A stretch of DNA of 64,000 nucleotides from Sapria himalayana (lineage: Eukaryota > Streptophyta > Magnoliopsida > Malpighiales > Rafflesiaceae), in assembly GCA_029783825.1 (NCBI GenBank), contig JAREIK010011336.1, positions 1 to 64,000 on the forward strand, given 5' to 3'. The notes under the pieces were generated by a model. It was not told the DNA's origin and ran no database searches. It saw nothing but the letters and a program-made list of their open reading frames with translations. Shown piece after piece: positions 1-14,666 of the stretch. Every line of letters begins with the position of its first letter. The first letter of the stretch is position 1. The position numbers and the translations under genes are program-made.

Positions 1-1540
1 GGAGCCCCAATTGGAGTGATCATCAGCTTCTACTAGCATAATCCTTTTTTAATTATTGTTTTATTTAAAAAAAAAATGCAAACAAGACTATTGTTTTCCC
101 CTTTAATAAGAAGCACATGCAAAGCATGCCTGAAAGCAAGAGTACACACTCATATTTTAAAATTATTAAAAATGATAATTTTAATGAGAACTAGACATTT
201 TCTAGATCCTCAAACTTCTAAACACAGCTTTCTACCATTATCCCAACAAATCAAACCTAAGAATGGAGTAGTGAGACCAATGTGAGGTGGAAATCATACC
301 CAAATAAGATTCTGGATCAGGTTATGTCATTAGAAGTAACCCTAAATATTTATTGGTGTCCATTAAATATAACTACATTTACAACATGTATAACTACATG
401 CTTCAGATACTTAATATCCATTCATATCATTCATCTCATTCATATGTTTTTTTGGATATTGTATAAATCTTTATCATTTTCCCAAATATTTTAGGAACTT
501 AAAATTAAATTTTCAACCTTCAATGTTTTTATTTATTGTATTTTTATAAGTTTGTATTAATCATTAAGCTTTAATATGTTTAGGGGTTGTATTTTTGTTA
601 CACTTAATATCATTTAACTAAATTTGATTTCTAATAAAATGTTCATTTGTTAAAATTTATGTTGTAAATTTTAAAACAAATAACAATATGTCTGTGAAAT
701 AAATATTAAAAAATTTTTAAAATATATATGTGATGTAGTTTCATTTTACGAAGATAAAACTTTAAAAATAAAATTTATTTACAAATAAAAATTGCACCTC
801 ATAATATGCAATATGTTATATTTATTATAAATAAACAATGTTTGAAATGAATCTATTAATTACAAAAAAAAACATTGTCATGTATTCCCTTTGAAAAAAA
901 TGTAAAAATAATTATTAAAAAAAATTCATATATTTATATGGTCATTTATAAATTTTGAATAAAATAAAATAAAAAATTAATTGAAGAAAAATTTACTCAT
1001 ATATTATATGGTAATATGTTTTCTTTGAATAGAATTAAAGAAATAATTGATTTTTTACGAAACATTAAAAGCCTTTATTTATATGCACTACATTATATTT
1101 GTTTGAATTTTAAAGTTTCTAAAAACTTATTAATAACAATAAATAACAAGTAAAAATTTATAGATATTAATATTTTAATTAAAAAATTATATAGAAAAAC
1201 AAAAACAATATTATCTATTTATGAACTATATTTTCATTTTTAACATGATTGTAAAAATAAAATAATTTATAAATATGCCAACTTCATTTATTTATATTAG
1301 TATAATGATATTTATTTTAATAAATATTAAAAAACAACTATTTGAATAAAATAGAAGCTCATATATTAAATTCATAATTTCATTTACACATTAATATGAT
1401 TCACACACACGCACACGCATAAACACACACAAACAAATATTGTTTTAAATATAAAAATTTACAATATTTTATACATTGTGTACAATAAATAATAATTTAT
1501 TTTAATTAAATTTTCAAAATCAAAAAATTTTAAATACATT
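1..1540. other. AT-rich DNA, no gene recognised
   Basis: This stretch is very AT-rich with short poly-A/T and TA runs. Reading frames at 76-285 and 282-494 are short and show no family signature. The first 36 bases read GAPIGVIISFY followed by a stop in frame 1. That could be the end of an exon outside the window, but 11 residues are too few to call. Confidence 0.6.
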
Positions 1541-1541
1541 T

Positions 1542-1580
<39 letters not shown>

Positions 1581-1582
1581 AT
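1541..1582. repeat. (CA)n-(TA)n microsatellite
   Basis: A run of about 11 CA units passes directly into TA units. Confidence 0.9.
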
Positions 1583-1732
1583 AGTTTAATGTGTAACTTT
1601 ATAAATACCTTATGTATAAAGGTATATGTGTGTTTTTTGTGTGGGTGTACAGTAGCATATGCATGCATACTACACACTACTTTGAAAATGTAGATACATG
1701 TGTGACATTATTTCACAAATTCTTTAGCACAA

Positions 1733-1945
1733 ATTCTTGAGAATATATATTGTATATCTAAATACTTTAATTAAAGATATGTGAAGTGTATATGCACATA
1801 TATACACTATAGATATGTGAAGTGTATAATTATACATTAATATATATGCACATATATACACTATAGATATGTGAAGTGTATAAATTCTTGAGAATGTTAA
1901 TTAAATACTTTAATTAAAGAGGAATAGATATATGAAGTGTATAAT
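1733..1945. repeat. Small degenerate tandem repeat
   Basis: The motif GATATGTGAAGTGTATA begins at 1776, 1812 and 1866, with a variant at 1927. A larger segment starting AAATTCTTGAGAAT and containing ATACTTTAATTAAAGA occurs near 1734 and again near 1884. The block is therefore a nested tandem repeat with irregular spacing of 36-61 bp. Confidence 0.75.
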
Positions 1946-2046
1946 TATATATAATATTTGTATATCTAAATAAATGTCTATATAATTATATATAACTATA
2001 ATTAAAGATAATTACTTTTGTAAAATAAATAATTTGTTAACTAGTT

Positions 2047-4640
2047 ATGGAAGATGATCATGAATGGATGTACAAGGGTCGAATAGTGAATGAAATGTTC
2101 TTTAATGAATGGGGAAATAAAGTTGATTAATTTATTGAGTTTGCTCTAAGACAACCTTAGTGTGTGAATGGTGGTTCAGATATAAGGTGTCCTTTCACTT
2201 AATTATATGTCAGAATAAAAAGTTTTGAATGTTGAGACTGTGAAGATGCATTTGTATAGAAATAATTTTGTGGTGGATTACTGTGTTTGGATATACCATG
2301 GTGAAAATAAGTCCACCAGAGGTGTTCGAGTTCAGTATGGGTGTTAGTAAGTAAAACTGATCAGATGGTCTTGGATAATATTAATCACACTACATACCAT
2401 AAAATGGTTTTTGATGCTGTGGGACCTGAATTCAACCCAGATGAGAAACCCAATGTCGAGGCAAATAATTTTTATGACACGATTCGAGATGGAGATAAAC
2501 CTATATAGAGAGAAATTCTAAGTATACTCAACTTTCTGCAGCCGTGAGGATGATAGAAATAAAGTGCAGACATAGGAGTGCGTAGGCATGTTTTGATGAT
2601 ATGTCTAAATTCATTCAAGAATTATTGCCAAAAAATAATTTGATGCCATTTGATTTCTACAACACGAATAAGTTAGTTAGAGGCTTGGGATTACCTGTAC
2701 AAGGCATTCATTGTAGTGTGAACAACTGTATGATATACTGGGGTGATTATAGTGACCTTAATAGTCGTAAAATATGTGGGAATGCTCGGTACAAGCTAAA
2801 GGTTAGGCATTATGGAAATAGATTGTATGTATGTAAGTTGAATGTGTCATATAAGAAGATGCACTATTTTCTATTAACACCTAGCTAGGTTTTAGTGATT
2901 ATATGCATCAATCACAATATCTAATGAAATTAGATGGCATTCAGAGCATCATATGGAGGACGGTAAGATATGTCACTCTTCTGATGCCCCTGCTTGGAAA
3001 CATTTTGATAAGTGCTTTCCTGATTTTTCTTTTGAAGTTCGAAATGTTAGGCTGAGTTTATTTGCTGATGGTTTTCAGCCGTTTGGTCAATCTGGACAAT
3101 AATATTCTTTGTGGCCTCTGGTGGTGACCCAGTATATTTTGCCTCCAAACTTATGTATGAATGAGGAATTTGTAGTTTTGATTGTGTTAGTGTTAGGGCC
3201 TATGAATTCAAAGGGGAAGATAGATATTTTATTGCTGCCATTGATAGTGGAGTTGCAAATTCTTTGGGGTGTTGGGGTTCAAACTTATAATATTTTAAAC
3301 GACAAAATTTTCAGATCTGTGGTGCCCTCATGTGGACCATAAATGAATTTCCAACGTATTCTATGATGTCTGGGTGGAGTACAACTGGCATGTAGGCATG
3401 TTCGTATTGTATTGAATATTTTTATGCTTTTAGATTAATTAAGTATGGAAAATAGTTGTGGTTCGACAACCATCGGAAGTTTTTGCCCTTTAATCATCCA
3501 TATCGACGTAACACAAAGACTTCATTAAGAATAGAAAGGTTACTATACAATTCCCGGGGGTTAGATCTGAAGATGATATTCTGTAGGAATTGAAAAACAA
3601 AGGATTGAAGGAGGTGATAGATGTTGGTGCTGAGGTTGTGAATGCTTCTATATCTAAGAATTGTGGGTAGAATACGAGAAGTATTTTCTGAGATCTGCTC
3701 AACTGGCATGAACACTTGCTCAGGCACAATCTTGATGTTATGCATATCGAGAAGAATGTGTTTGCCAATATTTTCAATACAGTGTTTAACATTCTAAAGA
3801 AAAATAAGGACACTTACAAGTTAAGAGATGAGTTGAATAAAATTATCATCATCATCAATTTGCAAAAAATCTTGTCACCAATAAATACCCTGATGTGCCA
3901 TTTGTTCTGAATAAATCACAGAAGAAGGTTGTGTTTGAGTGGGTAAAAAAACTTAGATTTCCAAATGGGTATGCTTGTAATCTGGGGAGATGTGTGGATA
4001 CGAACAAACTTAAGATGTTTTGGCATGAAGAGTCATGATTGACAAGTATTTATGCAAAGGTTTTTACCAATTGCTCTTCGAGAATTCCTGCCTAATAGAA
4101 TATGAGAGCCAATAACTGAGATTTCTTTATTCTTCATGCAATTGACTTCTTCTTCATTGACTGATGAGGAGCTAGGATTGTTGGTCCTATCCATTATCAT
4201 TAGATGTGTCTTCCAGAAAGGTAATATTAATTCACTAAACCAGTTCTTTTCCTATATAATATATTATATATGCACAAAAATGACTTGTAAATTGTAATAA
4301 TCTTTTTGTAGATACTTGAAGAAAATAAAGCTTATAATAATGAATAAGGCTCAAGTTGAGGGTTCTATATCAATAGGTTATATTTGGATGAGGCTGCAAA
4401 ATTTGCAATATTATATTTTAAAGAATGAGATACTACTCTTCCACTTAAGGAAAAGCGGAAAGAGGTTTATCTTTATGACAAAGTGGATAATGATATGTTT
4501 TAAATTTTTAAGCTCCGGGCAAAACAATTTGTCCTGAAGGGAAAAGGTATCTAGTAGACTATGAATATACTGTAATTCATCTATATGTCCTAATGAATTG
4601 TCCAGAGGTTCAACCATTAATCGAGTAAGTATTTCCTAAT
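2047..4640 (+). pseudogene. CACTA TNP2-type transposase pseudogene
   Basis: This is a broken transposase gene of the plant CACTA superfamily, whose protein excises and inserts elements. It starts at ATG 2047 with the transposase-associated domain (EDDHEWMYKGR, then FIEFALRQP and a degraded zinc-binding block to about 2210). The TNP2 core follows: DFYNTNKLVRGLGLPVQGIH and CMIYWGD (2601-2760), DAPAWKHFDKCFPDF (about 2983), the DGFQPFG block with a putative catalytic Asp (about 3067), WTINEFPTYSMMSGWSTTG (3330-3390) and LRHNLDVMHIEKNV (about 3716). DUF4218 follows from about 3880 (LRFPNGYACNLGRCVD). An intron of 91 bp at 4221-4311 (donor GTAATA, acceptor TTTTTGTAG) precedes NKAQVEGS. Many stops and frameshifts separate these blocks, so it cannot be translated. 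It is clearly diverged from the copies at 21.8-23.9 kb and 49-51.6 kb. The family call is firm; exon borders are approximate. Confidence 0.85.
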
Positions 4641-4911
4641 AGTCAAATGACATCTATTATGAATTATAATTTACTATTTCCTATCAATGTATCAATAATT
4701 TAAAATTTTTTTTTAGTAATTTTATTACAGATAAACATAAAGATTTTTCAAAAATGAATGAAGAAGCAATCAATGCCATGATAGAGAAAGAATTTCCATC
4801 ATTTTTTGAAAAATATATATCTTTACTTATAATAAAAATCACAAAATAACTGTATTGTTATATAAAAATATTTAATTATAATATAAAAAATTCACTTAAC
4901 CCCGATTACAG

Positions 4912-5685
4912 GTTCATAATCGTGAAAATAAAATTTCCAATCATTATCTTCGAAGTATAGCACGAGGTTCCCTAAGAGAGGTTAAAACATATAATGGGTA
5001 CTATGTGAATAGTTTTAAATTTCACACTAAATAGTATGGTAGCTACTAGGAAATAGAAAATACGGGGGTTTGCATTATAGGATCCGTATACAATAAAACC
5101 GAATACGACTATTATGGGACTCTGGTCGAAGTGATCAAGTTAGAATTTAAAGCCCTCACGGTTAAAAAACCATATTATTCAAATGTAAATGGTTCGATTT
5201 AACACACATATTGGTATTGTTGTCCATCCTCAATATAAACTTGTCGATGTGCATGATAAAAAATGATTCAACAAGTATGAACCTTTTGTCTCAGCAGTAC
5301 AAGCATCACAGGTTTATTATTGTGAATATCCAGGTCAAACCAGTCCTAGAAAGGATTTGAAAGCTGTGTGCAAGATAAAAACAAGGACTCAAATTGACAT
5401 CCCCACATCACCAAGTACTGATTTTATAGAACCAACTTTTCAAAATGATAACAATGATGTTATAATCGAAGTTGTGGTGGGGGAGGAAGACGTCCTTTAG
5501 TCACATCTTCTGAGATGGATACAAGTGAGGATGTAGATGCTGATGAAAATTTAATTAATTATGAGAATGAAATGAGTGATGAAAAAGAGTTTGAAAATGA
5601 TGTTACTATATTTGAAGAAGAAGACGAACCAAATTTGGATGATTCTGATGAGAAAGGGCAAATAGTGAGTTTTATGTTATTTTAA
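4912..5685 (+). pseudogene. DUF4216 region of the CACTA transposase gene, degenerate
   Basis: This is the downstream part of the TNP2 gene. It begins after an acceptor-like AG at 4910-4911 and reads VHNRENKISNHYLRSIARGS, then REVKTYNGYYVNSFKFHT, then YDYYGTLVEVIKLEF, the conserved DUF4216 hallmark. Frameshifts and stops interrupt the middle (5170-5480). From about 5515 an acidic tail is open (SEMDTSEDVDADENLINYEN and onward), ending at a TAA at 5683-5685. A similar acidic tail follows DUF4216 in the copy at 47.9-48.1 kb, which supports the assignment. The domain has no established function of its own. Confidence 0.8.
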
Positions 5686-5705
5686 TTGTTAAAATAACAT
5701 AAAAT

Positions 5706-5788
5706 ATCACATCTTTATGTGATGACTTATTCAAATGTTAAAATAGATATATTTTTTTATCTAATAAGATATCACATCTTTATGTGAT
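5706..5788. repeat. Duplicated 18-bp hairpin
   Basis: ATCACATCTTTATGTGAT occurs at 5706-5723 and exactly again at 5771-5788. Each copy is a perfect 7-bp inverted repeat with a CTTT loop. The copies lie 65 bp apart, just after the end of the transposase remnant. Confidence 0.9.
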
Positions 5789-5984
5789 GACAAAGATCTG
5801 TCCAAACACTAGAACAAAAAGTATCGAATTCGAGATTTATCATGCACGATCTCTTCAATCTTTTAAGGTAAGATTGTCAAGATAAGATATTGGTACAATT
5901 TGTTTTCTTATCTAGCTTTCATATTTTAAATGATTCTATATATTAGGATAAGATAAGATAGATATGTAAAAAAATTTATAATTT

Positions 5985-7339
5985 ATAAAATTTCAAATAT
6001 TACTTAAAGTGAGCATATCATTAAAAAAAGTTATATTTATTATTTTAATAAAAATAGAATATTAAAAGCTAATAGTAAAAATCTTACTCAATTTTTAATT
6101 CTTATATATTTTAGTAGGTAAAAAATAAAACTTGAATTCAAATCAACAATGGGCAAATTTAATTTTTTTAGAACAAAAAATATCATTAGTAATATTTTAA
6201 ATAACCCTTTTTAAACCCTAAAAAAATATTTGAAGTGTTATTTTAATAACCACTCGGGGATATTTTTTAAAATCATTAAATTTTTTGATCTAATTAAAAC
6301 TTCTATTTATTTATCTTTAAATATCAATTTATTTTCTTTTAAATTTTATGAAAAATTTAATTTTTTTTATAATTCAAGCTTTTTAAATCTTTTAGTAATT
6401 ATTTTTTAATAAGTTTCCTATAATAATAAAAATATTTTTTTAAACCTTAAATAATATAAATATTTATTTTTTTATTTATTAATTCGGATATTTTTGTAAA
6501 TATTTTTTATTTAATCATATAAATAATTATTATAGCTTTTTTAGTATAAATTTTTGTGTATGTCATTTATTCATTAAAATATATTTAAAAATGAGTATAA
6601 TTATAGAATTAATTATCTATTATTTTTTAAAACAAATATTTAAATTTTATAATAAAAAATTTTAGAAAAACTTTATGTATAATTTTTTAAAAAATTTTAT
6701 AATAATTAAAATCGTTATTTTAGTCTTTATTAATATAAATTTTTTCATATTTATATATTGAAATTATTTTTTTAATATCATATTTTTATAATGATTAGAG
6801 GAGGTGTCTTTCATGGATTCCTCATCCATAGATGAAAAAAAAAATCAATATAAAAAATTACAACAAATAGTAAAACAAATAATATATAAATAATAAAAAA
6901 ATAAATCAGTATAGATTATGACAGAAATAATCCTCAGCTCAAATAGTTAGGGAAAATTCCCTAACTAAATGCATTTTATTTGTGAAAATTTTCATTTATG
7001 GACTAATCGCTTGCAATTAATAAATAATCATGAAAATGTTTTTCAGATAATTATTTAGTGATGGAATTTGTCTCAGTCTAATTAACTAGGGAAAGTTCAT
7101 CGCTAAAGATATTGCTAAAATTGCAGCTAATCGTTGCATGAAAATCTATAATAATATTAACATAGGATATTTATTAATTGAAAGTTTCTATATCTAATCT
7201 GTCACAAATTCATCACAAATTTTTAATTCAATGTAAAATCTAGCATCTCTTGATTTTCCCTAGCTAATCCCATGCATTTTAGATAAGAATTATTTTTCTA
7301 GCTAAATTTTTATAGCTAAATAAACATATTATTATAGAG
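5985..7339 (+). repeat. CACTA terminal region, copy A
   Basis: This AT-rich segment aligns by eye with 31021-32921 and 32922-34189. Shared landmarks are CTTGAATTCAAATCAAC (about 6132), AAAATATTTGAAGT (about 6223), GTCTTTCA (about 6807) and, near the end, GCTAGGGAAA-type subterminal repeats (6940-7320). The subterminal part covers about 350 bp here. It runs directly into the TATC array. Confidence 0.8.
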
Positions 7340-7859
7340 AATTTTTATATATTTGTCTATTTATTTTATATCTATTTGTATATCTATATGTAAATCTATT
7401 TATATATTTATCTATCTATGTATATGTCTAATTATCTATCTTTCTTTCTTTATTTCTAGCTATTTTTCTATCAATTAATCTATCTATATGTCTATATATC
7501 TGTCTATCTTTCTATCTATTTATCTATATGTCTATCTATCTATATATCTAAAAAAATTTCTAACTAACTAACTAACTATATGTCTATCTATATATCTATC
7601 TATCTATCTGTATGTATGTTTATCTATCTATCTATATATCTATCTACTATCTATTTTCTATCTATCTATCTATCAAGTAATCTATCAATCAATCTATCTG
7701 TTTGTTTGTCTGTCTATCTATATGTTTATAAATCTATCTATATATCTATCTATTTGTGTATGTATTTGTGAATCTATTTTTTTATCTATATGTCCATCTA
7801 TTTATTTATTTATTTATCTATCTATCTATCTATCTATATAAATAATAATAAATAAATAA

Positions 7860-7863
<4 letters not shown>

Positions 7864-7911
<48 letters not shown>
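7864..7911. repeat. (TA)n run inside the array
   Basis: A pure TA run of about 24 units. Confidence 0.95.
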
Positions 7912-7915
<4 letters not shown>

Positions 7916-10626
7916 CTATTTGTTTATCTATCTGACTATCTATCTGACTATCTATCTATCTATCTTTATTTCTTTCTATCTATCAGTTTATCTATCTATC
8001 TATCTATATGTCTATCTATCTATCTAACTTTTATCCGTTTATCTATACATCTATCCATCTATCTATCTATCTATCTATCTATATATCTATCTGTCTATCT
8101 GTTTTCCTATCTATATGTGAACTTTTTTGTCAATCTATCTATCTATAATCTGTTAATTTAATATCTATAATCTGTCAATCTATCTATCTATTTATCTATC
8201 TATTTGTTTATCTATCTGTCTATCTATTTGTCTATCTATCTATCTATCAATATATCTTTCTATCTAATTATGTATCTATCTACGTATCTATCTATTTGTC
8301 TGTCTATCAATATATCTATCAATATATCTATCTATATATCTATTTATATATTTGTCTATCTTTTTATCTAACTATCTATCTATATATATATCTTCTGTCT
8401 ATCTAACAAACTATCTGTGTATCTATTTGTTTATTGATTTGTCAATCAATCAATCTATCTATCTATCTATTTGACTATCTATTTGTCTATATTTGCCTAT
8501 CTACTATCAATATGTTTATTTATATATCTATAATTCAATCAATCTATCTATCTATCTAACTCCTATCTATCTGTCTATCTATCTAAATTTCTATCTATCT
8601 ATCTATCTATCTATATATCTGTATATATTTATCTATTTATCATTCTATCTATCTATCTTTATGTATGTCTATAGTTTTGTCTATCTATCTATCTATTTTC
8701 CAATCTATCAATCTATTTGACTTTATATTTGTCTATCTATATGTCTGTCTATCTATTTGCCTTTATATCTGTGTAAATATCTATCTATTTGTCTGTTTAT
8801 TTATTTGTATATCTATCTTTTTATCTGTCTATATATCTATCTTCTATCTGGATGTATTCTGCCTATTTATTTGTCTCTCTATCTTTGTTTATCTAACTAT
8901 TTATCAATCAATCAATTTATTTATCTATCTTACTATCACTTTGTCTATCTATCTATTTGTCGATCTGTTTATCTATCTATCTATCTATATATCTATCTCT
9001 CTATCTATTTATATATTAATCTATATCTTTTTATTTTGGGGATCTATGTGTCTGTCTATCTAATTGTATATTTGTATAACAAACAAACAAACTATTTGTC
9101 TGTCTATTTATATATGAGTCTATATATATATCTATTTATTGTTTATCTATCTATCTATCCATATATCTGTCTGTCTATTTATCTGTCTATCCATTTATCT
9201 ATCTTTGTATGTATCAATCTATATAAATATTTGTCTATCAATCTATGTATCTATCTGTCTATCTGTTTATCTGTCTATCTGTCTATTTAGATGTCTATCT
9301 CTCTATCTATCTGCCTATCTATCTATCATCATATTTGTCTAACTATCTATCTATTATTTATCTATTCGTGTGTCATCTATATGTTTGTCTATCTTTTATC
9401 TAAATATTCATTTTTCTATCTGTCTATCTTTTTGTTTATCTTTTTGTCTATCTATTTGTCTCTCTTATTATCTATATATTCATTTTTCTATCTGTCTATC
9501 TTTTTGTTTATCTTCTGTCTATATGTTTGTCTATTTTTCTATTTATCTATCTTTAAATCACATAATCAATGAATCTGTCTATCTATCTATCTATCTATTA
9601 TCTATCCATCTATTTATCTTACTTTTATTCCTATGTCTATCTATATCTCTAATTATCTATCATTTAAAAAGTATATTAATTATCTATCATCTATATATCT
9701 ATCAAAAAATCTATATGTCTATCAATCTATCTATTAATCTATCTTTCAATATTTATCTATATGTTTATCTGATCATCTATCTATCTACTATCAAAATATA
9801 TATATATCTAGCCTTGTATCTATCTGTCTGTCTATCTATTTGTCTATCTATCTATCTATTGATTTAACTTACTATCTATCTATCTATCTATATATCTATC
9901 TGTCTATATCTATCTGTCTGTCTATATGTCTATCCTTCTATGTATCTATCTATCTATCTATCATCATCATTTCTATCTATCTATCTTTCTATGTAAATGT
10001 TTATCTATCTATTTGTCTATCTATGTGATGTCTGTCTATCTATCTATCTATCTCTTTATATATCTTTATATGTTTTTTTATTTCTTTCTTTATGTTATTT
10101 GTATATCGATTTATCAATAAATATGTATATTTATTTGTCTATCTATATATCTAATTATCATTCTATCATCTATCGATCTATCTATCTATTAGTCAATTAA
10201 TCAATCGATTAATATATCTATCATTTAATCAATCTATCTATCTATCTATCTATTCATCTATCTATCTTTCTATCTGCCTACAAATCTATCTATCAATCTA
10301 TATATCAAACTAATTATCAATTTGTCTATCAATATATCTATTATTCTATCTATCAAATTGAATATATATCTAACTATGTATTTTTCTATCTATCTACCAA
10401 TCAATCAATCTGTCTAAATCTCTATCTATCTGTCTATATATAAGTCTATCTATTTGTCTATCTGTCCATCTATCTATCCTTCTTATTATATGTCTATCTA
10501 TCCTCTGTCTATCTATCTATCTATCTATCTATATACCTGTCTATTTATCTATCTATCGACCTATCTATTTATCTATCTATCGACCTATCTATAAATTGAC
10601 TTTATAATTTTCTAACTAACTTTATA

Positions 10627-10628
<2 letters not shown>

Positions 10629-10683
<55 letters not shown>
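10629..10683. repeat. (TA)n run inside the array
   Basis: A pure TA run of about 27 units. Confidence 0.95.
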
Positions 10684-10685
<2 letters not shown>

Positions 10686-13010
10686 ATTAGTCAATTTACA
10701 TATCTATCTATTTATCTATCTATCTATATACCTAGTTGTCTATCTATATATCTATCTGTCTATCTATATATCTATCTATCTATATATTTATCTATCTATT
10801 TATCTATCTATTTATCAATCTATCTAACTATCTGACTTGTCTATAAATATATCTATTTATTTGTTATCTATCAATATAATAATCTATATATCTATCTATA
10901 GTCTATCTATCTATATATCTATCTATTTTTTAACTATCTGTCTATCTTTTTATCTATTTGTCCATCTATCTATTGAACTATCATTCTATCTATCTATATA
11001 TTAATCTTTCTATCATTTGTAATTATATTTACTTAGTTGTCTATCTATCTATCTTTTTTTCTTTCTATCATTCAATCAATTTATTTATCTTTATTTCTTT
11101 CTATTTATCTATCAATCTATCTATCTTATATATATATATATATATAAATCTCTCTCTTTTATCTATTTATCGATCTTTCGATCTATCTAGTTATCTATCT
11201 ATGATCTATATATATATCTTTTTATCTATTTATATTCTATCTATCTATCTAATTATGTACCTATATATATATATATATCTGTTTATCTTCTATGTATCAA
11301 TCTATCTATCAATCTATCTGTATTTCTATATGTTTATCTATCTATCTTTTTGTATATTTCTCTGTCTATCTATTATATCTATATGTGTCTAACTATCTAA
11401 TATCTATCTATATTTTTATCTCGGTCTATCTATATATCTATCTACTTATTTAAATTTGTATCCGTATCTATTATCTATCTATCTTTATATTGGTCTATCT
11501 ATAAATTTTTCTATTTGTCTGTCTATTTGTTTGTTTATCTGTCTATCTATCTATCTTTTTATCTATCTATCTATATATCTATCTATCTATATATCTATCT
11601 ATCTTATATCTATCTCTCTATCTACATATTGTCTATTGTCTATTTCTATATGTTTATATATTTGTCTATCTATCTATAGGTTTATATATATATCTATTTG
11701 ACTACGTATCTATCTATCTATTTATCTATTTATCTTTCTTTATATCGGTCTATATGATATTTATTTATTTGTTTATCTTTATGTATATCTATCTTTCTAT
11801 CGATCTCTCTGCCTATATTTATGTCTATATAATTATGTCTATTCATCTATATGTCTATCTGTCTATCTATCTATCTATATATCTATCTTTCTATCTCTTT
11901 CTTTATCTATAGGTTTCTTTATTTCTCTTTCTATTTATCATCGATCTATTTGCGTATTGGGTGTCTATCTATATATCTTTTTGTCTATCTGTCTATCTGT
12001 TTATCTAGTTGTTTATCTATTTTTCCTTCATTCTGTCCATCTATCTATCTATATATATGTATATCTTTTGTCTATGTATGTCTATCTATCTAACTATTTG
12101 TTTGGCTACATATTTTAATATTTATATTTTTATCTAGCTAGCAAGTATCTATCTTTATCTATCTATCTATTTCTTTCATTCAATCAATATATCTATATAT
12201 CTATTTGTATGTCTAATAATCTATCTATTGATCCATGTATTTATCTATCTATCTATCTTACAATTTATCGATAAATCTATCTATCTATCTTTCTATTTGT
12301 CTATCTGACTATTTATCTATATATTATATATGGATCTATCTCTATCTATCTATTTAATTATCTATCAATCAATTTTTCAAAATGTCTATAAATTAGTTTA
12401 TCAATATGTCTATTAATCTATCTATCAATCAATCTATCTATATATTTATATGTCCATCTATCTACCTATCTATATATATGTCTGTTTATCTATCTATCAA
12501 TCTGTCTATCTATCTTTATGTCTATCTATCAATCTATTTGTCTATCTTTCTATTTATCTATCTAACTATCTATCATATATATTTCTATCTTTCTCTCTAT
12601 CTATTTATATTTATCTATTTGTATATCTTTATGTATATCTACCTATCTCCTTATCTATCTATCTATATATATTTATCCATCTTTTTCTGTAATAATTTGT
12701 TTATCTATCTACCTATTTGTCTATACTAATATATATATATATATATGACTATCTACCTAACTATCAATATATTATTTATCTATCCATCTATCTATCTATT
12801 TCTTAATCTGCTTGTATATCTATCTATCAATCTTTCTATCATCCTAACTATAAATTTGTCTATCAATTTATCTATGAATTGGTATACCAATCTATCTATA
12901 AACCTGTGTAAAAATCTGTCTATCATCATTTTTAACAATAAGTATATCAATCTATTTATGAATCTATTTATAAATCTATCTATCAATCTGTATATCTATA
13001 TATCTATCCA

Positions 13011-13102
13011 TCTTTCTATCTTTCTATCTTTCTATCTTTCTATCTTTCTATCTTTCTATCTTTCTATCTTTCTATCTTTCTATCTTTCTATCTTTCTATC
13101 TT
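13011..13102. repeat. Homogeneous octamer block (TCTTTCTA)n
   Basis: About 11 consecutive copies of an 8-bp unit are nearly identical, unlike the noisy tetramer array around them. This points to a recent local expansion. Confidence 0.95.
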
Positions 13103-14110
13103 TTTATCTTTCTAAATTTTATCTATCAGTCAATCAATCTATATATCTATCTATCTATTTGTCTATCAATCTGTCTATCCAACTATATATTTTTATCTCT
13201 CTATGTTTGTATGTTCTTCTATGTGTCTATTTATCTATTTATTTGTCTATCTATCTATATGTTTATTTGGTTGTCTAACTGTCTGTCAATTCATCTATCT
13301 ATCTTTGTCTATCGGTCTGCATATTATTCTACCTATCTGACTATCTATTTGTATGTTATCTGTCTATATGTCTATCTAGCTATTTATCGGTTTGTCTATC
13401 TATCTATCCATCTATTTGTCTCTCTATTTGTTTATTTATCTATCAATGATCTGTATATCTATTTATCTATATATTTATCGGTATATCTATCTATCTGTAT
13501 GTATATCTATCTGACTATCTATCTATCTGTCTATATATCTATTAATCTATCTGTCTATCAATCTATCCATTAATTTGTCTACTAATCTATATATTAATCT
13601 GGCTATTAATCTATCTATCTATCAATCACTCAATATATATTTTCAATCTCATTATCAATCTGTCCATCTATCTATTATATATTTTCTATTTATCTATCTA
13701 TCTATATATCTGTCTGTCTATCTGTCTCTTTATTTGTCTATCTATATGTCTGTTTATATGTCTAACTATATTTTTATTTATCTCTCTATCTGTATGGCTT
13801 TTTATCTAGCTTTCTATCTTTCTGTCTATCTGTTGTCTTTCTATTATACCAAGTATCTATTTATATGCTATCTATTTGTCTGTATATCTATCTATCTATA
13901 TGTCTACCTGCCTATCTATCTATGTGTCAATCTGTCTATTTACCTATTTATATATCTATGTGAGTATCTATATTTCTATCAATCTATCATTATGTCTATC
14001 TATATATTTATCTATTTATCTAACAATCTATCGGTTTATCTATCTATCTATCTATTTATCTACATGTCTATCTATCAATTTATTGTCTATCTATTTATTT
14101 ATCTACTCTC

Positions 14111-14153
<43 letters not shown>

Positions 14154-14635
14154 TCTATTTATCTAACTATCTATCAATCGATATATCTATCTATTAGTCA
14201 ATTTATCTATCTATCTGTATGTCTATTTATTTATCTTTATATATATATTTAGTTGTATATTTTTTTGTCTATCAATCTTTCTATCTGTCTATCTATCTAT
14301 CTAATTTTTATATATCTATCTATCTATTTGTATATCTATATGGATGTCTATCTTTATCTTTTAATTTATCTGTCTATATATAAGTCTATATCTATCTATT
14401 TATCTATTAATTTATTAGTTTATATATAAGTCTATATCTCTTTATTTATCTTATGTCCATCAATCAATCAATCTAATCATCTATTTAAAAATATATCTAT
14501 TTGTTTATTTATCTATTTGTTTGTTGATCCATCTATCTATCTGTCTATATATCAACCTATCTATTTGTCTATCTATATGTCTATCTATCTTTAAATAAAA
14601 AGTCTATTATTCATTGATCAATCTGCCTACCTATT

Positions 14636-14666
<31 letters not shown>

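Larger units (their letters stand above)
2047..7339 (+). mobile_element. CACTA (En/Spm) element I, decayed; 5' end not found
   Basis: The element carries a degenerate TNP2 transposase gene and a DUF4216 region on the plus strand. A 1.35-kb AT-rich terminal region follows, shared with the copies ending at 32921 and 34189. Its 3' end at about 7339 abuts the TATC array and reads TTATTATAGAG, matching TTTATTTTAGTG at 34178-34189 as a mutated CACTA terminus. No matching 5' CACTA end was found upstream of 2047, so the left boundary given is only the first recognisable codon. No second-protein gene (Ptta/En/Spm type) lies between the DUF4216 part and the terminus. Confidence 0.75.
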
